Source: Bradyrhizobium sp. 186
GTDB taxonomy: Bacteria > Pseudomonadota > Alphaproteobacteria > Rhizobiales > Xanthobacteraceae
Direction of reading: 5' to 3'
Length of the DNA: 64,000 nucleotides
Assembly (NCBI RefSeq): GCF_023101685.1
Contig: NZ_CP082164.1
Location: forward strand, 9,362,001-9,426,000
Position numbers and translations under genes: made by a program. This document shows, piece after piece, positions 1-7,533 of the stretch. Position 1 is the first letter of the stretch. Each line of letters starts with the position of its first letter. The notes beneath the pieces are model-generated. The model was not told the DNA's origin. It did no database searches and worked only from the letters and a program-made list of their open reading frames with translations.

Positions 1-44
1 AATGCGCCGGTCAAACCCCAGCGCTGAAACAACGAGAGGTGAAC

Positions 45-569
45 ATGATCCGACCCGAGATGTCTCCGGACTCCGTCAAGCCACAATCATTTGCACGAGG
101 TCGTCATCTTGCGGCAATTGCCGCGGCGCTGTTTCTCGCCGTGACGTTCTCGTCAGGTGGACGCGCGCTGGCTGCCGCAAATGATGCCGAGGCGCGAACC
201 ATCTTCGAAAAATTCATTGCCGCACAGAATGCGCATAACGCGGACAATGTGAGGGCCATGCTCTGGAATTCGCCCAGCACGCTCTTGTTTGCGAGAGGCA
301 TCGATACGAGAGGCCGTGATGCGGTCGCCGACCGCTTCAAGGCGTATTACGAGGGCACTTGGCATCTTGAACCCGACATGTCGCAATTCCGTGTCGCTGT
401 GATCTCGAACGAGGTCATACAGATCCTCGTCCCCATCGTTTTCACGCGAGGTCTTCCGGGCAAGCCACCCCAACAAAATACGTTTCTGATCAGCCAGACA
501 TACGTTGAAGATGCGAGCGGCTGGCACGTCGCCTCCATCCTGCCGGTCGCAAACACGGAACTGAAATAG
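45..569 (+). CDS. Secreted NTF2/SnoaL-like (SgcJ/EcaC-type) protein
   Basis: This gene encodes a 174-residue protein with a long polar N-terminus, then a hydrophobic stretch (about residues 22-42) ending in Ala-rich residues, which reads as a signal peptide. The rest has the layout of the NTF2-like fold often annotated SgcJ/EcaC: a helix beginning EARTIFEKFIAAQ, then beta-rich segments. A catalytic role cannot be assigned, because this fold is used by enzymes, binding proteins and orphan domains alike. I chose ATG 45 because a GAGAGG ribosome site lies five bases upstream; the in-frame GTG at 39 overlaps that site. Its upstream context is outside the window. Confidence 0.75.
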   Translation: MIRPEMSPDSVKPQSFARGRHLAAIAAALFLAVTFSSGGRALAAANDAEARTIFEKFIAAQNAHNADNVRAMLWNSPSTLLFARGIDTRGRDAVADRFKAYYEGTWHLEPDMSQFRVAVISNEVIQILVPIVFTRGLPGKPPQQNTFLISQTYVEDASGWHVASILPVANTELK

Positions 570-599
570 CCGCCTTAGCTGGGGGCGAAAAGCCCGCCT

Positions 600-651
600 G
601 CGCCTGTTCGGCTTCGGCGCGGCATCCTTCTCTCGCTTCGCGAGCGAAGGA
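600..651. repeat. Palindromic repeat downstream of tRNA-Val
   Basis: Between the NTF2-like gene and the tRNA lies a GC-rich stretch with an imperfect hairpin (ATCCTTC arm near 625, GAAGGAT arm near 646, with GCTCGC-type pairing inside). It sits directly after the tRNA 3' end in the tRNA reading direction and could help terminate or process the transcript, but there is no T-run on that strand. Confidence 0.4.
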
Positions 652-726
652 TGGTGGGCACGACAGGGATCGAACCTGTGACCCCTACCATGTCAAGGTA
701 GTGCTCTCCCGCTGAGCTACGTGCCC
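652..726 (-). tRNA. tRNA-Val (GAC anticodon)
   Basis: The reverse complement folds as a complete cloverleaf: a 7-bp acceptor stem GGGCACG/CGTGCCC, a D-arm GCTC/GAGC, an anticodon stem CTACC/GGTAG with a seven-base loop carrying GAC, a TTCGATC T-loop closed by CAGG/CCTG, discriminator A, and an encoded CCA end (652-654). Anticodon GAC reads valine GUC/GUU codons. It lies between the NTF2-like gene and cpdR. Confidence 0.97.
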
Positions 727-800
727 TAGAGGTCGTCTAGATCGGGTGGGGTCCCTATAACGGCTCAGTGGAGCCGGCGCAAGGACAGACGCTGGCCGAT

Positions 801-1160
801 TTAGGCCGCCAGCATCTTGTTCACTTCGCTCACCAATTCGCGCAGGTGCACAGGTTTCGACAGCACCTTGGCGTTCTTGGGGGCGTCCGAATCCGAGTTC
901 AGCGCCACCGCGGCGAAGCCGGTGATGAACATGATCTTGATGTCGGGATCGAGTTCCGAGGCCCGGCGGGCGAGCTCGATGCCGTCCATCTCCGGCATCA
1001 CGATGTCGGTCAGGAGCATCTCGAACGGCTCTTCCCGCAGCCGCTGATAGGCGGCCATGCCATTGTCATGGGACGAGACCTGAAAACCGGCGTTTTCCAG
1101 CGCCTTGACCAGGAAACGGCGCATGTCGTTGTCGTCTTCGGCGAGCAGGATCTTTGGCAT
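801..1160 (-). CDS. cpdR: Single-domain response regulator CpdR
   Basis: This is a 119-residue stand-alone receiver domain with no output domain. It shows the acidic pair at residues 9-10, the phospho-acceptor Asp52 in LLTDIVMPEMDG, the TGFAA switch segment and the conserved Lys in LSKPVHLREL. Length and sequence match CpdR, the alphaproteobacterial regulator that in its unphosphorylated form primes the ClpXP protease for cell-cycle substrates such as CtrA and PdeA in Caulobacter. The ClpXP role is known for the family and inferred here. It stands alone between tRNA-Val and a divergent amidohydrolase gene; no kinase gene is adjacent, as expected because CckA-ChpT are encoded elsewhere. Confidence 0.92.
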   Translation of the reverse strand: MPKILLAEDDNDMRRFLVKALENAGFQVSSHDNGMAAYQRLREEPFEMLLTDIVMPEMDGIELARRASELDPDIKIMFITGFAAVALNSDSDAPKNAKVLSKPVHLRELVSEVNKMLAA

Positions 1161-1510
1161 GGCAGGAACGTCGAATCCTCAAAGCACATCAGCAGAGGTC
1201 ACTAAGCCCGACAGAGGGTAAATTTCGGGTGAAAATCTTTACCCTGAGCGAGACCCTTGGCGAGCTGCGCGGGCGCCCCTTGTGAACCGGAATGCGGCTG
1301 GAAGCAATCGAGCCGCTCGGAGAGAACCCGCTCCATCCCCGCAGGGTTAAGATACGTTCCAGCGCCGATCACATCTTTTCGCTTGGCAGACTGGTTGCGA
1401 TTCCGGACAATGAGGGCACATAAGAGCCGCTCGACCGGCCGAATCGATTCGATCCGGACCTTGCCGGATCTTTCCGGATCTTGCGGCGCGAAGGGACGAA
1501 GCCTGAGAAG

Positions 1511-2401
1511 ATGACCCGGTTTGACGGCGACATGTCGCCAGCCTTCGAGATCGTGGAGCCCGCCGAATGGCGCGCGCCGGTCATCTTCAACTCGCCCCAT
1601 TCCGGCTCGACCTACCCCGACGAATTCCTGCTGGCCTCGCGGATCGACCTGCCGACGCTGCGGCGGTCGGAAGATTCCTTTATGGACGAGCTGATCGGCC
1701 ATCTCAGCGATCGCGGCTTTCCGACCGTGCGGGTCAACTTTCCCCGCTCCTATGTCGACGTCAATCGCGAGCCCTATGAGCTCGACCCGCGGATGTTCTT
1801 CGGACGCCTGCCGAGCTTCGCCAATACCCGTTCGATGCGGGTGGCGGGCGGGCTCGGCACCATCCCGCGCGTGGTCGGCGACGGCCAGGAGATCTATCGC
1901 GAGCGCATTCTGGTCGACGACGCGCTGGGGCGGATCGAGACGCTCTACAAGCCCTACCACCGCGCGCTGCGCCGGCTGATCAACAAGGTGCACCAGATGT
2001 TTGGCACCGTGGTGCTGGTCGACTGTCACTCGATGCCCTCGGTCGGCGTCTCCCGCGACGAGCCGCGGCGGCCCGACATCGTGATTGGCGACCGCTACGG
2101 CACAAGCTGCACGCCGCTCTTGCCGGACCGGGTCGAGGACACCCTGAGCAGGCTCGGCTATTCGATCGGCCGCAACAAGCCCTATGCCGGCGGGTTCATC
2201 ACCGAGCATTACGGAAATCCGGCGAGCGGCCTGCACGCGGTGCAGCTCGAGCTCAACCGCGGGATCTACATGGACGAGCGGCGGCGCGAGCGCAGCCCGC
2301 GCTTTGCGCAGGTGGCCTCCGACTTCGCGGCGCTCGCCGACGTGCTGGCAACCACGATCCCGTTCGGCGATCTCGGCCCGTTCCAGGCCGCGGCGGAATA
2401 G
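1511..2401 (+). CDS. N-formylglutamate amidohydrolase family protein
   Basis: The protein is 296 residues and belongs to the N-formylglutamate amidohydrolase fold (HutG/FGase type), zinc-dependent enzymes that release formate from N-formylglutamate, the last step of one histidine-degradation route. Visible family features are FNSPHSGSTYP near the N-terminus, the VNFPRSYVDVNREPYELDPRMF block, DCHSMPS in the middle and the late ITEHYGNPASGLHAVQLELNR segment. ATG 1511 follows a purine-rich GAGAAG; a TTG at 1481 would only add ten basic residues. No hut genes are nearby, so the real substrate is uncertain. It runs divergently from cpdR, and its stop is about 100 bp from a small-RNA terminator on the other strand. 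Confidence 0.85.
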   Translation: MTRFDGDMSPAFEIVEPAEWRAPVIFNSPHSGSTYPDEFLLASRIDLPTLRRSEDSFMDELIGHLSDRGFPTVRVNFPRSYVDVNREPYELDPRMFFGRLPSFANTRSMRVAGGLGTIPRVVGDGQEIYRERILVDDALGRIETLYKPYHRALRRLINKVHQMFGTVVLVDCHSMPSVGVSRDEPRRPDIVIGDRYGTSCTPLLPDRVEDTLSRLGYSIGRNKPYAGGFITEHYGNPASGLHAVQLELNRGIYMDERRRERSPRFAQVASDFAALADVLATTIPFGDLGPFQAAAE

Positions 2402-2499
2402 CGCTCGCTTTTCTTTGTGATCAGATCGCGCGCGCATCTGGCGCGAGCATGTTTCGCTTCGCACCGTTGCGCGCGCGAAAATGAAAACAGCAGGCCCAA

Positions 2500-2587
2500 G
2501 AAAAAAGGGCCGCTTGTTATGAACAAGCGGCCCAAGTCTAGGGAGGAAACGCCCAAGGAGGGCAGCGGTAACGCAAAGCGCTACCGC
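2500..2587 (-). ncRNA. Probable trans-acting small RNA with anti-Shine-Dalgarno loops
   Basis: On the minus strand there is a self-contained small-RNA architecture of about 88 nt with no convincing ORF. It opens with a 10-bp hairpin with a three-base loop (2565-2587). A 4-bp hairpin whose loop is UCCUU follows (2551-2563), then an unpaired stretch containing UCCUCCC (2541-2547), and it ends in a 12-bp terminator stem (2507-2533) followed by six T residues. CU-rich exposed segments complementary to ribosome-binding sites are a known hallmark of several alphaproteobacterial sRNA families. The 5' end is set by a promoter-like pair at 2594-2624. Family membership is not established here. Confidence 0.7.
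2501..2533 (-). terminator. Rho-independent terminator of the small RNA
   Basis: The stem GGGCCGCTTGTT pairs perfectly with AACAAGCGGCCC around a three-base loop (2507-2533) and is followed on the minus strand by TTTTTT (2501-2506). No protein gene on the minus strand ends here, which is why an RNA gene is proposed. Confidence 0.88.
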
Positions 2588-2593
2588 ACCGCA

Positions 2594-2624
2594 ACAATAT
2601 GCGGCCGCGACGCACAAAGTGCAA
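2594..2624 (-). promoter_or_regulatory. Candidate promoter of the small RNA
   Basis: The minus strand shows TTGCAC (2619-2624), a 19-base spacer and TATTGT (2594-2599). Initiation about seven bases further would fall at 2587, exactly the first paired base of the first hairpin. The spacer is longer than the usual 17, so this is moderate evidence. Confidence 0.45.
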
Positions 2625-2925
2625 GGGCTTTTGAGCCGTTTCCCATGCAAAACACACATGGCTCGGTTGCTTCCAGAGAAACCCAGATTCAGTTCTTTTA
2701 ATAAGGAATTTCAATGGCTTGATAGTCATTTGCATACGAACAAGGCATGTTCGGAACTAAGTATTCAACTCAATGATCGATATTTGGCCAACCTATGATT
2801 TGTTTGAGGCAGCGAGGCGCGGCATCCAAAATACCAGGGTGCAAATCAAGACACCGCTGCCCGCCACAGGCGAATTGAGATAGGCAGATGCGAGCTTCAC
2901 CCGACTTTCGTTTCGAGGATGTGCC
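2625..2925. other. Intergenic stretch without a recognised gene
   Basis: Between the small-RNA promoter and hisN the sequence is locally AT-richer (around 2690-2800) and carries only short out-of-context ORFs. I see nothing further here beyond the likely hisN promoter region. Confidence 0.5.
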
Positions 2926-3708
2926 GTGACGGTGATCGACTTCTCAGCCTTCATCGGACGGCTCGCCACCGCTTCCGGCGAAACTATCCTGCCGTTCTTC
3001 CGCACCTCGCTCTCGATCGACGACAAGAGCAAGACCAAGGATTTCGATCCCGTGACCGAGGCCGACCGCGCCGCGGAAGCGGTGATGCGGCGGCTGATCA
3101 AGGCCAACTTCCCCCAGCACGGCATCGTCGGCGAGGAATTCGGCAACGAGCGCGAGGATTCGGACTATGTCTGGGTGCTCGACCCCATCGACGGCACAAA
3201 ATCCTTCATCGGCGGCTTTCCGATCTGGGGCACGCTGATTGCGTTGCTGCACAAGGGCGCGCCGGTGTTCGGCATGATGCATCAGCCCTTCATCGGCGAG
3301 CGCTTCTCCGGCGACAACGGCTCGTCCAATTATAAGGGCCCCTCCGGCGAGCGCCGGCTCCAGGTCCGCCGCTGCGCCTCGCTGTCGGAGGCCACGACCT
3401 ACACCACCAGCCCGCTGCTGATGAACGAGCGCGATCGCACCATTTTCGGCCGCATCGAGAAGGGCGCGCGGCTGTCGCGCTATGGCGGCGACTGCTACTC
3501 CTATTGCATGCTGGCGGCAGGTCACGTCGATCTCGTGGTCGAGACCGAGCTGAAGCCCTATGACATCGCAGCGCTGATCCCGATCGTGACCGGTGCCGGT
3601 GGCGTCGTCACCACCTGGGAAGGCAAGCCGGCCCAGGGTGGCGGCCGCATCGTCGCCGCCGGCGATGCGCGGGTTCACGAAGAAGCGCTGAAGCTGCTCA
3701 ACGGATAG
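2926..3708 (+). CDS. hisN: Histidinol-phosphatase, inositol monophosphatase-type (HisN)
   Basis: This 260-residue enzyme of the Mg-dependent inositol-monophosphatase superfamily carries the three metal-site segments: VTEADRAAE (about 40-48), GEEFG (about 66) and LDPIDGTKSF (about 84), plus the late YGGDCYSYCMLAAGHVDLVVE block. In alphaproteobacteria this branch is the HisN type histidinol-phosphatase, which dephosphorylates L-histidinol phosphate in histidine biosynthesis; a broader sugar-phosphatase role is the alternative. It starts with GTG 2926, chosen because GAGGA lies six bases before it. The next gene begins 18 bp after the stop, so the two may be cotranscribed, although the partner has no clear link to histidine. 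Confidence 0.85.
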   Translation: MTVIDFSAFIGRLATASGETILPFFRTSLSIDDKSKTKDFDPVTEADRAAEAVMRRLIKANFPQHGIVGEEFGNEREDSDYVWVLDPIDGTKSFIGGFPIWGTLIALLHKGAPVFGMMHQPFIGERFSGDNGSSNYKGPSGERRLQVRRCASLSEATTYTTSPLLMNERDRTIFGRIEKGARLSRYGGDCYSYCMLAAGHVDLVVETELKPYDIAALIPIVTGAGGVVTTWEGKPAQGGGRIVAAGDARVHEEALKLLNG

Positions 3709-3726
3709 GCGACAAAGGGAGCTTGG

Positions 3727-4692
3727 ATGAAAAACTGGCGCAAGTTCGTCCTCGCGACCCTGTTGCTGTTTCCGGCGCTCGCGTCGGCGCAGAATTTTCC
3801 GGCCAAGCCGATCCGTCTGGTGGTGCCGTTCCCAGCCGGCGGCCCCAACGACATCATCGCGCGGGTGATCGGCCAGCGCATGTCCGAACTCGCCGGTCAG
3901 CCGGTGCTGATTGACAATCGCGGCGGCCAGGGCGGCGTGCTCGGCACGGATGCGGTCGCAAAGGCCCCGTCCGACGGCTACACCATCGCGATCTCCAGTG
4001 CCGGCGCGCTCGCGATCAGCCCGAGCATGGAGAGGGTCGCCTACGACACGCTGTCCGACCTGACGCCGGTGACGCTGGTTGCGACCGTGCCGGAAATGCT
4101 GGTGGTCGCGACCAACGTGCCCGCAAAGGACATCGGCGAATTGATTGCGTTGGCGAAGGCGCAGCCCGGAAAGCTCAACTTCGCCTCCTCCGGCCCCGGC
4201 AGCCTGCCGCATCTCGCCGGCGAATTGTTCAAGCTGACGGCGAAGATCGACATCGTGCATGTGCACTATCGCGGCGCCGCGCCTGCGGTGAACGATCTTC
4301 TGGGCCAGCAGGTGCAGATGACCTTCCTCGACCTCCCGGTGCTGCTGCCGCAGATCAAGGCAGGCTCCTTGCGCGCCGTCGCGGTCGGCTCGGCGGAACG
4401 CGCACCGACTGCGCCTGATGTGCCGACCACGGCGGAAGCCGGCTTTCCGGACCTCCGCATCGAGAACTGGTACGGCATGGTGGCGCCCAAGGGCACACCG
4501 ACAGAGATCGTCACGGCGCTGCATCGTCTCGCGACGCAGGCGATGGCGGATCCGGCGGTGAAAGAGAAGCTCGCGGCGCAAGGCGCAACGCTGATCGGCG
4601 ACACGCCGGAGCATTTTCGGCAGTTCATCGCGGACGAGACCGCGAAATGGGCGAAGGTGATCAAGGACGCCGGCGTGGAGACGGCGAAGTAG
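3727..4692 (+). CDS. Bug-family tripartite tricarboxylate transporter binding protein
   Basis: A 321-residue periplasmic solute-binding protein of the Bug (TctC) family. It has a signal peptide cleaved after ASA (about residue 21), then the family hallmarks: FPAKPIRLVVPFPAGGPNDI at the mature N-terminus, IDNRGGQGGVLGTDAVAKAPSDGYT (about 60-85), and a C-terminal segment EHFRQFIADETAKWAKVI. Such proteins bind small carboxylates or related anions and are far more numerous than the TctAB membrane partners; none is encoded here, so it may be an orphan receptor or use a distant transporter. It lies 18 bp behind hisN and is followed by an inverted repeat region. Confidence 0.88.
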   Translation: MKNWRKFVLATLLLFPALASAQNFPAKPIRLVVPFPAGGPNDIIARVIGQRMSELAGQPVLIDNRGGQGGVLGTDAVAKAPSDGYTIAISSAGALAISPSMERVAYDTLSDLTPVTLVATVPEMLVVATNVPAKDIGELIALAKAQPGKLNFASSGPGSLPHLAGELFKLTAKIDIVHVHYRGAAPAVNDLLGQQVQMTFLDLPVLLPQIKAGSLRAVAVGSAERAPTAPDVPTTAEAGFPDLRIENWYGMVAPKGTPTEIVTALHRLATQAMADPAVKEKLAAQGATLIGDTPEHFRQFIADETAKWAKVIKDAGVETAK

Positions 4693-4731
4693 CGAACGGA
4701 ATCAGGAACGCCGCCACGACAAAAGTGCGTT

Positions 4732-4876
4732 CCCTCCCCCCTTGCGGGGGAGGGTTAGGGAGGGGGGTGCCACACGGGGACTGTCTCGATTCGCGCGAGC
4801 GCTTGTTAGCCTACTAAACACGCACCTTTTCCTGGGCTACCCCCCTTCCACGCCCTCCCCCGCAAGGGGGGAGGGA
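4732..4876. repeat. Pair of inverted C-rich/G-rich palindromic repeats
   Basis: Two copies of a CCCTCCCC-CTTGCG-GGGGAGGG palindrome lie in opposite orientation (4732-4767 and 4841-4876), so the whole stretch is itself an inverted repeat. Related sequences recur at 26921-27069. They look like dispersed intergenic palindromes of the REP type lying between two converging genes, where they may also act as a transcription barrier. Confidence 0.75.
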
Positions 4877-4927
4877 GCAGAGCGGGGATCGCGGCCACAC
4901 TGCGAGCCCACATCACTGCGGCACCCC

Positions 4928-5818
4928 TCACATCGCCGCTGCGCGCAGATGCTCCACAAGCATCTTCGCCGGCCGCGGCAGCGTCTTGAAGCTGCGCGCG
5001 CAGATCACGAGCCTGCGGTTGGCCCAGGCGTCGCGCAGGCGGACCATGGCGAGCGGCATCAGCTTGGCGCAGCGGCGGGCGGCGGCTTCGGGCACCAGCG
5101 CAACGCCGACATCGGCGGCGACCATCTGGCAGATCGCGTCGAAGTCGCGCAGGCGGGCGCGGAAATGTGGGCGCATGCCGAGCCGCGCGGCATGCTTGGA
5201 AATGTGGACCTGAAGCGCGGTGGCGCTGGTCAGCCCGACGAACTCGCAATCACCCGCCTCCTGGAAATCGATCTGGCGGCGACCGGCGAACGGGCCGCGC
5301 CGCGACGTTACCAGCGTCAGGCGGTCCTCGCTGAAGGGAAACCGCTCGATATGGTCGGGCAGCGCGTGCTCGGCGGCGAAGCCGAGGTCGGCGGCGCCGG
5401 CGGTGATCGCGGCGGCAATGTCGGTGCTCTCGCGCTCCTCGATGTCGATGGCGACGTCGCGATGCTCGCGCAGGAAGCCCGCGAGCGCCTTCGGCAGATG
5501 CTCCGACAGGCCTGAGGTGTTGGCGAGGAAGTGCACGCTTGCCCGCACGCCGCTGGCAAAGCCCGCCAGATCGCCGCGCATGGCGTCGATCTGGTGGATC
5601 ACGAGGCGGGCGTGATCGAGCAGGCTCTCGCCCGCCGCGGTCAACTCCACGCCGCGGCGCCCGCGCTTGAGCAGCGCGACGCCGAGCGCATCCTCGAGCC
5701 CCTTGATGCGTGCGCTCGCCGAGGCCAGCGCCAGGTGCGACCGCTCGGCGCCGCGGGTGATGCTGCGCTGGTCAGCCACCGCAATGAAGAGCTGGAGATC
5801 GACGAGATCGAAGCGCAT
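4928..5818 (-). CDS. LysR-family transcriptional regulator
   Basis: This 296-residue LysR-type regulator has the N-terminal winged helix-turn-helix (residues 1-60, beginning MRFDLVDLQLFIAVADQRSI and including ALASASARIKGLEDALGVALLKR) followed by the periplasmic-binding-like co-inducer domain. It is transcribed away from the TauE-type gene that starts 94 bp to the right, the classic arrangement in which a LysR protein controls its divergent neighbour; the inducer could then be an organosulphonate, sulphite or similar anion. That link is inference from position. A CDS for the Bug-type protein converges on its 3' end across the palindromic repeats. Confidence 0.9.
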   Translation of the reverse strand: MRFDLVDLQLFIAVADQRSITRGAERSHLALASASARIKGLEDALGVALLKRGRRGVELTAAGESLLDHARLVIHQIDAMRGDLAGFASGVRASVHFLANTSGLSEHLPKALAGFLREHRDVAIDIEERESTDIAAAITAGAADLGFAAEHALPDHIERFPFSEDRLTLVTSRRGPFAGRRQIDFQEAGDCEFVGLTSATALQVHISKHAARLGMRPHFRARLRDFDAICQMVAADVGVALVPEAAARRCAKLMPLAMVRLRDAWANRRLVICARSFKTLPRPAKMLVEHLRAAAM

Positions 5819-5912
5819 GGGAGGCTTCCTCCGCTTAGCCTTCGTCCAAGGCGAAGGCAGTCTCCGTAACCTCCAGATTGTGCCGGCACGCGGCTTCGGT
5901 CAATGTGGCGGC

Positions 5913-6665
5913 ATGATCGACCCGCTCCTCATCGTCATCGCCGCCGTCTTCCTGATCGCCGGATTCGTCAAGGGCGTGGTCGGGCTCGGCCTGCCGACCG
6001 TCTCTATGGGCCTGCTCGCGGTGAGCATGGCCCCGAGCCGCGCGATCGCTATCGTGATCGTGCCCGCCATCGTCACCAATATCTGGCAGACCTTTGTCGG
6101 CCCCTATCTGCGCGACATCCTCAAGCGGCTGTGGCCGCTGATGATCGGCACCGTGATCGGATGCTGGCTCAACGCCGGCGCGCTCACTGGTCCCCATGCG
6201 CGCTACGGCACGATCGTGCTCGGCGTCCTGCTCGTCATCTACGCCGCGATCGGGCTGAACAAGTTCCAGTTCCGCGTCGCGCCGAAGAACGAGAAATGGG
6301 TCGGCGGCGTGGTCGGCGTCGTTACCGGCGTGATCTCGGCTTCGACCGGCGTGCAGGTGATCCCCTCGATGCCGTTCATGCAGGCGATCGGGATGGAGAA
6401 GGACGAGCTGGTGCAGGCGCTCGGCGTGTTCTTCACAGTGGCAACGCTGGCGCTGGCCTTCAACCTCACGGCGGGCGGCTTGATGACCCCGGCCAACGCC
6501 ATGCCCGGCGCCATCGCCATGGCCTGCGCCTTTGCCGGCATGTTCATCGGCCAGTCGGTGCGGGCGCGGATGCCGGCCGAGGCGTTTCGCCACTGGTTCC
6601 TGATCGCGATGGTCCTGCTCGGCCTCTATCTGGCCGGCAGCGCGCTGCTGAAGGAGTTTGCGTAA
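5913..6665 (+). CDS. TauE/SafE-family sulphite/organic-anion exporter
   Basis: A 250-residue integral membrane protein with about seven to eight hydrophobic helices. The first helix carries FVKGVVGLGLPTVSMGLLA, the glycine-rich signature of TauE/SafE transporters; a second-repeat counterpart GVVGVVTGVISASTGVQVIPSMPF follows in the centre. Family members export sulphite, sulphoacetate or related anions. The start is ATG 5913, where the hydrophobic protein begins; the open frame continues upstream into the LysR promoter region but without membrane-protein character. Regulation by the divergent LysR protein is likely. A convergent LysE gene ends seven bases after its stop. Confidence 0.88.
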   Translation: MIDPLLIVIAAVFLIAGFVKGVVGLGLPTVSMGLLAVSMAPSRAIAIVIVPAIVTNIWQTFVGPYLRDILKRLWPLMIGTVIGCWLNAGALTGPHARYGTIVLGVLLVIYAAIGLNKFQFRVAPKNEKWVGGVVGVVTGVISASTGVQVIPSMPFMQAIGMEKDELVQALGVFFTVATLALAFNLTAGGLMTPANAMPGAIAMACAFAGMFIGQSVRARMPAEAFRHWFLIAMVLLGLYLAGSALLKEFA

Positions 6666-6671
6666 AAGAAG

Positions 6672-7307
6672 TTACCGCGTCTCCAGCATGGCGACGCGGA
6701 TGCCGAGATAGATGAAGAGGCCGCCGAGGGTACGGTTGATCCAGGCGATCACGCCCTCGGACTGCCGGAGCCGGTGGGCGGCCTTCGCCGCAAACGCCGC
6801 CAGCACCAGGCACCACAGCGTTCCCGTGCAAATGAAGATCAGGCCCAGCGTCAGGAAGGCGAGCGGCTTGTGCGGCGCATCGGCTGCGACGAATTGCGGC
6901 AGGAAGGCCAGGAAGAACAGCGCCACCTTGGGATTGAGTGCGTTGGTGAAGACGCCCTGGAGGAAAACGCGCCGCAGCGAGCTGCGGTCGTCCTCGCCGG
7001 TCACGGGTGCGGCGAGCGTGGGCCGCGACCACAGCATCTGGAGGCCGGTGAACAGAAGATAAGCCGCGCCGACCAGCTTCAGGATCGAGAATGCGGTGGA
7101 TGAGGCCATCAGCAGCGCCGAAAGGCCGATCGCCGCGCCCGCGACGTGGAAAAAGCAGCCGCAACTGATGCCGAGCGCGGCGGCGGCCCCGCCTCGCCAG
7201 CCCATCTGCATGCTGCGGCCGATGATGTAGACGGTATCCGGCCCCGGCGTCACATTAAGCAGCACGCCCGACAGGACGAAGAGCCAGAGTTCGTGAATGC
7301 CCAGCAT
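6672..7307 (-). CDS. LysE/RhtB-family amino-acid exporter
   Basis: This 211-residue membrane protein starts MLGIHELWLFVLSGVLLNVTPGPDTVYIIGRS, the conserved LysE/RhtB N-terminus with the TPGPD motif between helices one and two. Six hydrophobic segments can be traced, ending in IAWINRTLGGLFIYLGIRVAM, the usual C-terminal signature. The family exports amino acids or homoserine lactones in exchange for protons. The substrate cannot be told from sequence. It stands alone, convergent with the TauE-type gene. Confidence 0.9.
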   Translation of the reverse strand: MLGIHELWLFVLSGVLLNVTPGPDTVYIIGRSMQMGWRGGAAAALGISCGCFFHVAGAAIGLSALLMASSTAFSILKLVGAAYLLFTGLQMLWSRPTLAAPVTGEDDRSSLRRVFLQGVFTNALNPKVALFFLAFLPQFVAADAPHKPLAFLTLGLIFICTGTLWCLVLAAFAAKAAHRLRQSEGVIAWINRTLGGLFIYLGIRVAMLETR

Positions 7308-7533
7308 GTGAGGTCCCCCGCCGCCCGATCGGGCGGTCTCGAGGGATTCGGCTTAATCGGTTCGGCCCGCACCGTCCACCGCCGCGATTGCGTAGAATTT
7401 ACCTCGAATTTGCAATGCGGATCATACTTTCGCTCGGCCTCATCTGCTCTATAAAGGCAGGGTTCTCAAATTGCGGGATTCGAGGCAACTGCCACGCCGT
7501 GGCCGGTCCGCCATCCCTTGGAGATCCGAGGAT

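Noticed and set aside
1202..2659. 485-codon minus-strand frame opposite the amidohydrolase gene
   Set aside because: Shadow frame; it also overlaps the small-RNA gene and has no protein-like character.
2944..4614. 556-codon minus-strand frame spanning hisN and the Bug-family gene
   Set aside because: High-G+C shadow that runs across two real genes, Arg/His-rich, no domain.
4708..4735. GGAAC followed by CGTT after the Bug-family gene
   Set aside because: The spacer is 18 and no plus-strand gene follows within 1 kb.
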